Origin: Caballeronia sordidicola
GTDB taxonomy: Bacteria > Pseudomonadota > Gammaproteobacteria > Burkholderiales > Burkholderiaceae
NCBI RefSeq assembly: GCF_002220365.1
Contig: NZ_MTHB01000178.1
Span: 1 to 32,720, forward strand
Length of the DNA stretch: 32,720 bases
Direction: 5' to 3'
Positions within the stretch are counted from its first letter, which is position 1, and each line of letters starts with the position of its first letter. Under the pieces are notes generated by a model that searched no databases, had not been told where the DNA came from, and saw only the letters and a list, made by a program, of their open reading frames with translations. Made by a program: the position numbers and the translations under genes. Shown here one piece after another: positions 8,201-14,818 of the stretch.

Positions 8201-9479
8201 GACACCGCTCTCCGATCCGAAATTCACGGGCTATGCGAAGATCGTGAGGGACCTCTCGGACCGCAAGACACAGGAAGACGCGCGGCAGGTGCAACTCGCG
8301 CAGGAGCGGGCTGTGCGGGCGCAAGCGGAGGCGGCGAACCGGCTCAAGGACGATTTCCTGGCCGTGCTGTCGCATGAATTGAAGCACCCGCTCAACCTGA
8401 TTCACGTGAAGGCGGAGATGTTGCCGCGTATTCCCGAGGCGCGTGGCGTACCGGCGATCCAGCTCGCGGCGGAGGCGATCCAGCGGGCGGTGCTTGGTCA
8501 GGCGAAGATCATCGACGACTTGCTGGACCTGTCGCGCGTGCGTACCGGCAAGCTGGCGTTGAACCTGGCGATGGGCGACGTCGCGGCCATGCTGCAGACC
8601 ATTGCCGATGCAATCGAGGCGGACGCGGCATCAAGAGGCATCGCGCTGTCGTTCGAGGGTCTGGACGAACCAGTCTGGACCAGGGTGGACCCCGTACGCT
8701 TCGACCAGATCGTGTGGAACCTGCTCAGCAACGCACTGAAGTTTACGCCGCAGGGCGGCTCGGTTTCTGTTCGCCTCACGTGCGAGGAGGACGAGTTGCG
8801 CATCGATGTGACGGACACCGGGATGGGGATCGAAGCGCCGCTGTTGCCGCATATCTTCGAGATGTTCTCCCAAGGAAGCGAGGCTCGCCGCAAGACCGGC
8901 GGCGGCATGGGTATCGGCCTCGCGCTGGTCAAGCAACTCGTGGAGATGCATGCGGGAAGCGTGCTCGCGCATTCGGATGGGGTCGAGCGAGGCACGCGGT
9001 TGAGCGTCTGGTTGCCGCTGGTCGACGGCCATCCCGTGGGCAAGCATGCGCTGGAGGAGCGCAGCGCAGCGCTGGCGGGCGTGCGTATTCTGGTCGTCGG
9101 TGACGACTCTGAAACCGCGAGTGCATTCGCGGCTTTGCTGCAACTCGAGGGTGCGCTGGTCGCTACCGCGCACGACGGCGAGGACGCGCTCGCACTGCTC
9201 GAGCGCAACCACGTGGATCTGCTCGTCTGCGACATCAGCATTCCCGGCATGGACGGCTACGAACTCATGGGCCAGGTGCGGGCAAATCCTCGTTTGGCCC
9301 AGTTGCCCGCCATTGCGTTGACAGGCTATACGGCGGGTACCGACGACCAGCGTGCACGCGAGTCGGGCTTTGATCTGACGTTGACCAAGCCGGTTGCTCT
9401 TGACGCGCTGATTGCCGCCGCCGAGCAAGTGTTCTTCCGGCGCGGCGCACATGGCGGCGGCACGCATGAGCATGGCTGA
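5289..9479 (+). CDS. CheB-CheR-PAS-histidine kinase-receiver hybrid signalling protein
   Basis: A 1396-residue cytoplasmic multidomain protein. CheB methylesterase at about 28-210 has the expected triad: S36 in GIGASAGG, H63 in VVLHL, D155 in GTGSDG. CheR methyltransferase at about 235-500 has the SAM-binding motif VAGCSSGEEAYSL (341-353). A PAS-like region (545-655), a long Glu-rich coiled coil (670-760) and two further PAS domains (about 760-865 and 880-990) follow. HisKA has H1029 in SHELKHPLN; HATPase has NLLSNALKF (1144-1152), DTGMG (1176-1180) and GGGMGIGLAL. The C-terminal receiver has D1315 in CDISIPGMDG and K1367. The likely role is sensing by PAS domains and phosphorelay, with carboxyl methylation or demethylation of an unknown partner. 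The GTG start has GAGG at 5277-5280. No chemotaxis or flagellar genes are nearby, so it is an orphan. One receiver acidic-pocket position is Gly (VVGDDSE, where VVDDD or VVEDD is usual). Confidence 0.93.
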   Translation: MSETTTSTVPPAGEDAPGAAHSPSSLGFPVVGIGASAGGVQALLRFFENAPADMGMAFVVVLHLSAKHVSGADKVLQNVTRMRVSQVNGPTQIEANHVYVIAPGKSLTMVDAHLDARNAEPTVGRPVTIDRFFRSLADAHGQRAMCIVMSGTGSDGALGIASVKEKGGVTLAQEPNDAEYAEMPQNAILTDQVDLVLPVVEMPQRLLDIWNNAKRIALPELEPATLGPDDRADRRGEAELALQAILATLRARTGHDFRFYKRATMLRRIERRLQVNGVPDLIAYRDLLRDNPRETAALLKDMLIGVTSFFRDREAFESLERGVLPALFQNKADGDQVRAWVAGCSSGEEAYSLAMLLCEQREALRSSANIQVFATDIDESAVARARAGLYPESIMADIRPSTLRQFFVRTDSRYEVVKSVREKILFAMHNVLRDPPFSRLDLVSCRNLLIYLDRGVQNQVLEMFHYALYPNGYLFLGTSESADSVEELFSVVDKKNRIYRAKAAKLPNRPSLGAPSLLMQGRNTHDEEAGSALLPGRRNFSFSALHQRVLEQYAPPSVIVNRDSKIVHMSDNAGRFLRYVGGEPSSNMIAVVLPELRLDLRTALFQAAQTGNSVEARRVKLQRDGHPSYVNMTVRPFHDAAADADFLLVLFDEVQEAMTENRMVVEQQTGNETVMQQLEQELHSSKEQLQTTIEQYETSTEELKASNEELQAINEELRSATEELETSKEELQSVNEELITVNAELQARMEETGKANDDLQNLITSTDIATIFVDRAMCIKRYTPSAATVFNLIGADVGRSLFDITHRLVYPELADDVSATFQSLRLTEREVATSDGRWFFARVLPYRTADDRIDGAVLSLVETTARRRAEANVRAGEERLRLAAQTTNDFAIIVQDPEGRIVSWNAGAERVFGYTAEEAVGHNIDVIFTAEDQETRMAAHERAVAQRDGRADDDRWHVAKGGRRVYCSGVVTPLSDPKFTGYAKIVRDLSDRKTQEDARQVQLAQERAVRAQAEAANRLKDDFLAVLSHELKHPLNLIHVKAEMLPRIPEARGVPAIQLAAEAIQRAVLGQAKIIDDLLDLSRVRTGKLALNLAMGDVAAMLQTIADAIEADAASRGIALSFEGLDEPVWTRVDPVRFDQIVWNLLSNALKFTPQGGSVSVRLTCEEDELRIDVTDTGMGIEAPLLPHIFEMFSQGSEARRKTGGGMGIGLALVKQLVEMHAGSVLAHSDGVERGTRLSVWLPLVDGHPVGKHALEERSAALAGVRILVVGDDSETASAFAALLQLEGALVATAHDGEDALALLERNHVDLLVCDISIPGMDGYELMGQVRANPRLAQLPAIALTGYTAGTDDQRARESGFDLTLTKPVALDALIAAAEQVFFRRGAHGGGTHEHG

Positions 9480-9512
9480 TGACTGGCGGGTGGGATGGCC
9501 TGCTTCAGCGCG

Positions 9513-9757
9513 CTATTTGTAAATGTAGGCGCGCAACTGCGTCACGTCGCGTGTGGTGACGGGTGACGCATTATTACCCCACGTCGTTCGGATGAACGTC
9601 AGCACTTGCGCCATTTCCGTGTTGGTCAGCTTGCCGGCGTAAGCCGGCATGTTCTTGCGCGGCGGCCCTTGCTGCGTGTCGGGAGAATTGCCGCCTTCCA
9701 CCATCAGGCGCATTAGCGAGGTGGTATGGGCACCTAACGCAGCGGGGTTGCCCGCAG
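9513..9757 (-). pseudogene. Cytochrome c fragment (C-terminal part)
   Basis: The minus-strand frame encodes the tail of a class I c-type cytochrome: LGAHTTSLMRLMVEGG, then KNMPAYAGKLTNTEMAQVL with the presumed methionine heme ligand, ending in ASPVTTRDVTQLRAYIYK before a stop. This resembles cytochrome subunits found with alcohol dehydrogenases and oxidases. The N-terminal half with the CxxCH heme-attachment motif is missing. The frame is instead joined, near 9757 and out of frame, to a subunit I fragment. No start codon or ribosome site of its own is apparent. It looks like the distal end of a deletion. Family assignment is from motif memory. Confidence 0.7.
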
Positions 9758-10130
9758 GCACAACCAGTAAGAAAGCGCGTTGAGGCGAGGGAATGCCATG
9801 TCGCGCGCACCAAGGATCAGTGGCCACAAATAGTTGGAAAATCCGGACAGCACGGGCAGTGCGTACAGGAAGATCATCGTCACGCCGTGCATGGTGAAAA
9901 GCTGGCTGTATTGCTCGGGTGTGAGCATGGTCGCGTCGGGACGCGCGAGTTGCACGCGCATGATCAGCGCTTCCACGCCGCCCATCAGCAGGAACACGAA
10001 GGCGGTGACCAGATATCGCAGGCCGATGCTCTTGTGATCGACTGTCGATAACCATCCTCGCAAGCCCGGTGAAGCTTCCCAGATCTCGGCAAGGCGCTTT
10101 TGCCCGTGGTCACTGCGGTGTCGTTGGGCA
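9757..10130 (-). pseudogene. Cytochrome c oxidase subunit I fragment (N-terminal part)
   Basis: The minus strand encodes an unmistakable CoxA N-terminus: LAEIWEASPGLRGWLSTVDH (10093 downward), a first membrane helix LVTAFVFLLMGGVEAL, LFTMHGVTMIFLYALPVLSG with the low-spin heme histidine, and LWPLILGARDMAFPRLNALS. It then breaks off near 9757 and a stop follows within a few codons. About 80% of a normal subunit I (over 500 residues), including all copper-B ligands, is missing. The probable start (ATG at about 10130, MPNDTAVTTGKS) is in the subunit II frame, so a frameshift also lies near 10093. It cannot make a working oxidase. Confidence 0.88.
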
Positions 10131-10524
10131 TGTCTGGCGCACGCGCTTGTTGCGCGAACCATGCGGCGAAATTGGCGCGGCTTTCGGCGATGACCTCGAA
10201 CGCCATATGTGCATGCTGCGCGCCGCAAAACTGCGAGCACTGTCCGCGATAGACACCGGGGACATCGGCCTGAAGCCATTGTTCGTTGGTCTGGCCGGGA
10301 ATCGCCTGGGTCTTGCCGGCAAGCCTGGGTACCCAGAACGTGTGGATCACGTCGGCGCTGTTCAGCTTGAACCGTACCGGCTCGCCAGTGGGAATGTGGA
10401 TCTCGTTGGCGGTGACGAAACGCGCGGAAGCATCGGGCGCGTCGTCGTAGGCGACCTTCCACCGCCAGTCGTAAGCGGTCACGGTGATTGTCAGCGCGGG
10501 GGGTCGGCTGGCGCTGCTACTTGA
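10100..10524 (-). pseudogene. Cytochrome c oxidase subunit II fragment (CuA domain only)
   Basis: The frame encodes the soluble CuA domain of CoxB: TITVTAYDWRWKVAY, EIHIPTGEPVRFKLNSADVI followed by HTFWVP (His ligand), and GQCSQFCGAQHAHM with the two cysteines, His and Met of the CuA site. The two N-terminal membrane helices that anchor subunit II are gone; upstream of about 10524 the frame runs into unrelated sequence leading to ackA. The 3' end runs without a proper stop into subunit I sequence. An open frame of 219 codons spans the region, but its two ends are not CoxB-like. I call it a remnant. Confidence 0.85.
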
Positions 10525-10600
10525 ATCGAGTGCTCCGCGGGGTGTGTCGAGTGTGAATCGACGAACCCGGATGCAATCGACGCACCCAGACGAATCGCTT

Positions 10601-11731
10601 TCAGGTGGTCGGCTGCCCAAGCAACGTACGGCAATGACGTGCAATCTGCCGTTCTTCCTGCGTCTCGATCACGTCGAACTGAACATCGAGAAATTCGAGT
10701 CCGTCGCAAATGCGTTCACGCACGGTCGCGGCGTGCTCGCCAATCCCGCCGGTGAACACCACGCGGTCGAGACCTCCCATCAACGCAGCATATGCGCCGA
10801 TGGTTTTGCGTACAGCAGTACAGAAGATATCGATGGCGAGTTCCGCATCCGCGTCGCTGCGTTGCAGAAGCGCCTGCATGTCGTCGTTCGAATCGGAGAG
10901 GCCCTTGAGGCCGCTTTCGTGATTGATCAGGTGCTCGAGCGCGTCAGCGTCAAGCGTTCCGGTCCGCATCAGATAAACCAGCACGCCAGGGTCGAGGTCG
11001 CCGGTGCGCGTTGCCATGGGAATGCCGCCGCTCGGCGTGAGACCCATGCTTGTATCGATTGAACGGCCATCGCGAATGGCGCACAGGCTTGCGCCGCTGC
11101 CGAGATGCGCGACCACGAGGCGTGGGGGAAGGTCGTTGCCGAGCGTTGCGACGATCGATTCGTATGACAGGCCGTGGAAGCCGTATCGGATGACCCCTTC
11201 GTCAGCGTAGTGTTTCGGCAATGCGAGGTGCGTGGCTCGCGCGGGCATGGTCCGGTGGAACGCGGTGTCGAGGCAGGCGTAATGCGGCACGTCGTTGAAA
11301 ATCTGCTGTGCCAAGTCGAGCAGTTCGAGCGCCTGCGGCAGATGCAAGGGTGCGAATTGCACGGCATCGCGCAAGATCTGTTTCACCTCGGGCGTGATGA
11401 GCGCATGGCCGCTCAGGTGCGGACCGCCATGCACTACCCGATGCCCCACCGCGGCCAGCGGCTGGTCGAGATGCGCATGCAGCGCGTCGGCCACGCGCTG
11501 CAACGCGTCGTGCTGCGACTCCATCACGTGGTTTTGCGTGACATCGATCGCACCATCCGATGAGCGCATGGTCAGCGAACCGTCGTCGCGGCCGATGCCC
11601 TTCGCGCTGCCGGTCAGCCACGGCGTTTCGTCACCGCTGTCCGCCGTAGCGTCCGACTTCTTGCCGGGCATATACACGCCGAATTTAAGCGACGACGAAC
11701 CGCTGTTCAGCACCAGGATACCCAGGGTCAT
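10601..11731 (-). CDS. ackA: Acetate kinase
   Basis: A 376-residue enzyme converting acetyl phosphate and ADP to acetate and ATP. Family signatures are all present: N-terminal LVLNSGSSSLKF, GHRVVHGG, YGFHGLSYE, HLGSGASLCAIRDGRSIDTS followed by MGLTPSGG and RTGDLDPG, and FTGGIGEHAATVRE near the C-terminus. The open frame extends upstream to 11869, but the added residues lie inside xfp and are not AckA-like. The ATG at 11731 begins right at the family start and has GGAAAGG as ribosome site within the last codons of xfp, with only 4 bp between xfp stop and this start. The two genes must be co-transcribed and probably translationally coupled: phosphoketolase supplies acetyl phosphate and AckA harvests ATP. 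Slightly shorter than E. coli AckA (400), with no motif missing. Confidence 0.95.
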   Translation of the reverse strand: MTLGILVLNSGSSSLKFGVYMPGKKSDATADSGDETPWLTGSAKGIGRDDGSLTMRSSDGAIDVTQNHVMESQHDALQRVADALHAHLDQPLAAVGHRVVHGGPHLSGHALITPEVKQILRDAVQFAPLHLPQALELLDLAQQIFNDVPHYACLDTAFHRTMPARATHLALPKHYADEGVIRYGFHGLSYESIVATLGNDLPPRLVVAHLGSGASLCAIRDGRSIDTSMGLTPSGGIPMATRTGDLDPGVLVYLMRTGTLDADALEHLINHESGLKGLSDSNDDMQALLQRSDADAELAIDIFCTAVRKTIGAYAALMGGLDRVVFTGGIGEHAATVRERICDGLEFLDVQFDVIETQEERQIARHCRTLLGQPTT

Positions 11732-11735
11732 GGTG

Positions 11736-14123
11736 TCAGCCTTTCCAAACCCAGTTACGGATTTCATCGCGGTCAATGCCTTGCGCGTGGGCGTAAGTAA
11801 TGCTCGCGTTGATCTGGTCCTTGAGCCAGTTTTTCGTGTGAGCGCCGGTATCGCGAAGCCGCGGCACACGATCGATTACATCGATACACAGCGAAAAGCG
11901 GTCGACCTGGTTGATGATCGCCAACTCGAACGGGGTATTGATGTTGCCGCGTTCCCGATAACCATGCACATGCATGTTCTCGTGATTCGTGCGGTTATAC
12001 GTGAGCTTGTGAACGAGCGACGGATACGAGTGGAAGTTGAAGATGACCGGCTTCTCGCGCGAAAAGATGGAATCGAAATCGCGACCGGACAACCCGTGCG
12101 GATGATCGGTGTCGGGCATCAGCCGGAACAGGTCCACCACGTTGACGAAGCGGATCTTGAGGTCGGGGAAATGTTCCTTCAGGATCTCGACGGCGGCGAG
12201 CGATTCCATGGTGGCGATATCCCCGGCACAGGCCATCACCACGTCCGGTTCTGTGTTCTCGTCCGTCGATGCCCAGTCCCAGATGCCAATGCCCTTGGTG
12301 CAATGCGCAAGCGCAGCTTCCATGTCAAGGTACTGCAAGTGCGGCTGCTTGTCCGCGACAATCACGTTGATGTAGTCGCGCGAACGCAGGCAATGATCCA
12401 TCACGCTCAGCAGGCAGTTCGCGTCGGGCGGCAAGTAAATGCGCACGACTTCGGGACTCTTGTTCGTGACGACATCGAGGAAACCTGGGTCCTGGTGGGT
12501 GAAACCATTGTGATCCTGACGCCATACCAGCGAGGTGATCAACAAGTTCACTGAAGGCACCGGCGCTCGCCAGTCGAGTTCGCTCTTCGCCTTTTCCAGC
12601 CACTTGGCATGCTGGTTGAACATGGAATCAATCACATGCACGAATGCTTCGTAGGTCGCGAACAAGCCGTGCCGGCCCGTCAGCACGTAACCTTCGAACC
12701 AGCCTTCCAGCGTGTGCTCGCTGAGCATTTCCATGACGCGGCCGTCCGGCGATAACGCGCCGCCGTCGCTGTCTTCCGGCTTGATCTCGGCGATCCAGCG
12801 TTTGCCCGACGCTTCATACACGCCGTCGAGTTTGTTGCTGGCGGTTTCATCGGGACCGAACAGCTTGAAGGTGCTCATGTTGCGCTTGATCACATCGCGC
12901 AGCCAGGTCGCGAGTACGAACGTGGGCGACTGGTACGTGCTGGCCGGGTCCTTGACTTTGAACGCGTAGTCGCGGATGTCGGGCAGGTCCAGCGAGCGCC
13001 TGAGCCGGCCACCATTCGCATGCGGATTCGCGCTGATGCGGCGCTCGCCCTTTGGCGCCATCTCACGCAGTTCTTCGATCAGCGTGCCGTTCTCGTCGAA
13101 GAGTTCTTCCGGTTTGTAGCTGCGCATCCACGCTTCCACGATCTTCAGGTTCTTCGCGTTGGTCACCGGATCGAGCACTGGCACCTGGTGCGCGCGCCAG
13201 AAATCCTCGACCTTGTGGCCGTCGACTTCCTTCGGGCCGGTCCAGCCTTTAGGCGAACGCAGGACGATCATTGGCCAGCGCGGACGCGTGATGTCACCGG
13301 TCGAGCGCGCATGAGCCTGGATCGCGCGAATCTCGCCGATGCAAGTCGCAAGCGTCTCGGCCATCAGTTGATGCATGACCGCGGGGTCGTTGCCCGAGAC
13401 AAAGTGCGGTTTGTACCCGTAACCGGTCATCAGTGCTTCGAGTTCTTCTTGCGGAATGCGCGCGAGGATGGTCGGATTCGCGATCTTGTAACCGTTCAAG
13501 TGCAGGATGGGTAGCACCGCGCCGTCGATCACCGGGTTCAGGAACTTGTTCGAATGCCACGAGGTGGCGAGCGGGCCGGTCTCGGCTTCGCCGTCACCCA
13601 CCATCACCGCCACGATCAGGTCGGGGTTATCGAATGCCGCCCCGTAGCCATGCGAGAGGCTGTAACCCAGCTCGCCGCCTTCGTGTATTGACCCCGGCGT
13701 CTCAGGAGTGCAATGCGAACCGATGCCCCCGGGCGATGAGAAAGCGCGGAACAGGCGCAGCATGCCGGTTTCGTCAGCGCTGCGATCTGGATAGACCTCG
13801 GAGTAATAACCCTCCAGATACGAGTTCGACAAGGTTGCGGGTGCGCCATGCCCCGGCCCCGAGACATACATGACGTTCAGGTCGTCCTTCATGATCAGGC
13901 GGTTCAGGTGCACCCAGGTGAACGACTGACCGGGGTCCGAACCCCAATGTCCGAGCAGGCGCTGCTTGATGTGCTCCGCCTTGAGCGGTTCGCGCAGGAG
14001 CGGGTTGGCGCGTAAATAGATCATGCCTACCGACAGATAATTGCATGCACGCCAGTAGGCGTCGATCTTGCGCAATTCGTCGGGGGAAAGGGGGAGGGAG
14101 CGGGGAGTTGCCTGTGTGTCCAT
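11736..14123 (-). CDS. xfp: Xylulose-5-phosphate/fructose-6-phosphate phosphoketolase
   Basis: A 795-residue thiamine-diphosphate enzyme that splits xylulose 5-phosphate (and often fructose 6-phosphate) with phosphate into acetyl phosphate plus an aldose phosphate. Typical segments: LLGHWGSDPGQSF, MYVSGPGHGAPA, RAFSSPGGIGSHCTPETPGS, the thiamine-diphosphate motif VGDGEAETGPLATSWHSNKF, LHLNGYKIANPT, RSPKGWTGPKEVDGH and the C-terminal RFVNVVDLF. Length matches the family (about 790). An upstream in-frame GTG at 14189 would add NGYNGYNGH residues encoded by a 9-bp tandem repeat; the ATG at 14123 (MDTQATPRSLPLS) is preferred, although neither has a strong ribosome site. First gene of the xfp-ackA operon. 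A candidate Anr/FNR-type site lies about 180 bp upstream, consistent with low-oxygen use. Confidence 0.95.
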   Translation of the reverse strand: MDTQATPRSLPLSPDELRKIDAYWRACNYLSVGMIYLRANPLLREPLKAEHIKQRLLGHWGSDPGQSFTWVHLNRLIMKDDLNVMYVSGPGHGAPATLSNSYLEGYYSEVYPDRSADETGMLRLFRAFSSPGGIGSHCTPETPGSIHEGGELGYSLSHGYGAAFDNPDLIVAVMVGDGEAETGPLATSWHSNKFLNPVIDGAVLPILHLNGYKIANPTILARIPQEELEALMTGYGYKPHFVSGNDPAVMHQLMAETLATCIGEIRAIQAHARSTGDITRPRWPMIVLRSPKGWTGPKEVDGHKVEDFWRAHQVPVLDPVTNAKNLKIVEAWMRSYKPEELFDENGTLIEELREMAPKGERRISANPHANGGRLRRSLDLPDIRDYAFKVKDPASTYQSPTFVLATWLRDVIKRNMSTFKLFGPDETASNKLDGVYEASGKRWIAEIKPEDSDGGALSPDGRVMEMLSEHTLEGWFEGYVLTGRHGLFATYEAFVHVIDSMFNQHAKWLEKAKSELDWRAPVPSVNLLITSLVWRQDHNGFTHQDPGFLDVVTNKSPEVVRIYLPPDANCLLSVMDHCLRSRDYINVIVADKQPHLQYLDMEAALAHCTKGIGIWDWASTDENTEPDVVMACAGDIATMESLAAVEILKEHFPDLKIRFVNVVDLFRLMPDTDHPHGLSGRDFDSIFSREKPVIFNFHSYPSLVHKLTYNRTNHENMHVHGYRERGNINTPFELAIINQVDRFSLCIDVIDRVPRLRDTGAHTKNWLKDQINASITYAHAQGIDRDEIRNWVWKG

Positions 14124-14130
14124 ATCGTGT

Positions 14131-14155
14131 CCGTTGTATCCGTTGTATCCGTTGG
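14131..14155. repeat. 9-bp tandem repeat in the xfp leader
   Basis: CCGTTGTAT occurs at 14131-14139 and 14140-14148, followed by a partial third copy CCGTTGG. It lies between the two possible starts of xfp, immediately upstream of the preferred ATG. Confidence 0.85.
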
Positions 14156-14196
14156 TGGAGGGCGGTGTCACTCGGTTCCGGCGGGTCACTCTGCGA

Positions 14197-14235
14197 GTCG
14201 CTCTTAAGGGTCGCTCTTAAGGGTCGCTCTTACTG
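14197..14235. repeat. 13-bp tandem repeat, three copies
   Basis: GTCGCTCTTAAGG occurs at 14197-14209 and 14210-14222, and a copy with changed last bases (GTCGCTCTTACTG) at 14223-14235. It lies in the untranslated region upstream of xfp, between the candidate Anr/FNR site and the start codon. Confidence 0.92.
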
Positions 14236-14301
14236 AGGCATTCGGGCGCCAAGGCGTTCTGTATTGTGCCGCGTGGGGCAGGATCACGGTCAGTCACGAC
14301 C

Positions 14302-14315
14302 ATGACATGGATCAA
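14302..14315 (-). promoter_or_regulatory. Candidate Anr/FNR-family binding site
   Basis: On the minus strand this reads TTGATCCATGTCAT, differing only at the last base from the general FNR/FixK pattern TTGAY-N4-RTCAA. It lies 179 bp upstream of the preferred xfp ATG, in the gap between xfp and the preceding gene. Phosphoketolase-acetate kinase genes in Burkholderia are known from a low-oxygen-activated locus, so control by an Anr-type regulator is plausible. No well-placed -10 box at the ideal distance could be identified. Confidence 0.45.
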
Positions 14316-14323
14316 AGGCAAGG

Positions 14324-14818
14324 CTATGACTGGCGGTTTTTACGCGGGGAAGTCGCATGCAGGAGCGGGTTGAAGCCGGCGGACGGTGCTGTCTTGCGCG
14401 CGGTTTTAGCCGCTCTTTTCCTGCCACTGCCGCCGGACAACTGGTTGATCAGATCGCTGTCGGGTTCGTCTTCCTGCGGTTCGTCATCCTGCGGTTCATC
14501 GGGCTCCTCGCGTTCGCCAGTGTCGTCGTGCTCTTCAGCACTGATACCACCAATATGCCCGATCACCGCGAAAAATTCCTTCGATGCCTGGCGGATGGCC
14601 CGTCCCGGCATCATGGTCATGGCGACCACTTCGTGCAGCGACTTGTTGTCAACGGTACGGAGCCGGGGCGGGGTGTTCCAGTTGATCGCGCTGTCAGCAA
14701 AACCGGCTATGACGTGTTGTAGCACGGCTGGGGAAAGCACGCCGCCGTCGTAGAGAGCAATCAGCGCGGCTTCGGCGGCGGCGAACAATCCGTTCGCCGG
14801 GGCGGGACGTTTTGCCAT
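14324..14818 (-). CDS. Hypothetical protein with acidic repeat and basic tail
   Basis: A 164-residue protein I do not recognise. Residues 1-85 look globular (AAAEAALIALYDGG, SPAVLQHVIAGFADSAIN, NKSLHEVVAMTMMPG). A strongly acidic segment follows (EPDEPQDDEPQEDEPDSD, about 108-125), and then a Lys/Arg-rich tail (GRKRAAKTARKTAP). The acidic segment comes from a 15-bp in-frame tandem repeat at 14463-14500. The ATG at 14818 overlaps by one base (TGATG) the stop of the sorbosone-dehydrogenase-like gene upstream, indicating translational coupling; a TTG three bases earlier is less likely. The basic tail could contact nucleic acid or a membrane, but that is speculation. Confidence 0.72.
   Translation of the reverse strand: MAKRPAPANGLFAAAEAALIALYDGGVLSPAVLQHVIAGFADSAINWNTPPRLRTVDNKSLHEVVAMTMMPGRAIRQASKEFFAVIGHIGGISAEEHDDTGEREEPDEPQDDEPQEDEPDSDLINQLSGGSGRKRAAKTARKTAPSAGFNPLLHATSPRKNRQS
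14463..14500. repeat. 15-bp in-frame tandem repeat
   Basis: Two copies of a 15-bp unit (GGTTCGTCTTCCTGC at 14463-14477; one substitution at 14478-14492) and a partial third. It lies inside the hypothetical gene and encodes its acidic EPQ(D/E)D repeats on the minus strand. Confidence 0.85.

Noticed and set aside
9985..10644. Intact cytochrome oxidase subunit II of 219 residues
   Set aside because: Only the middle resembles CoxB; membrane anchors are absent and the ends are unrelated, so it is treated as a remnant.
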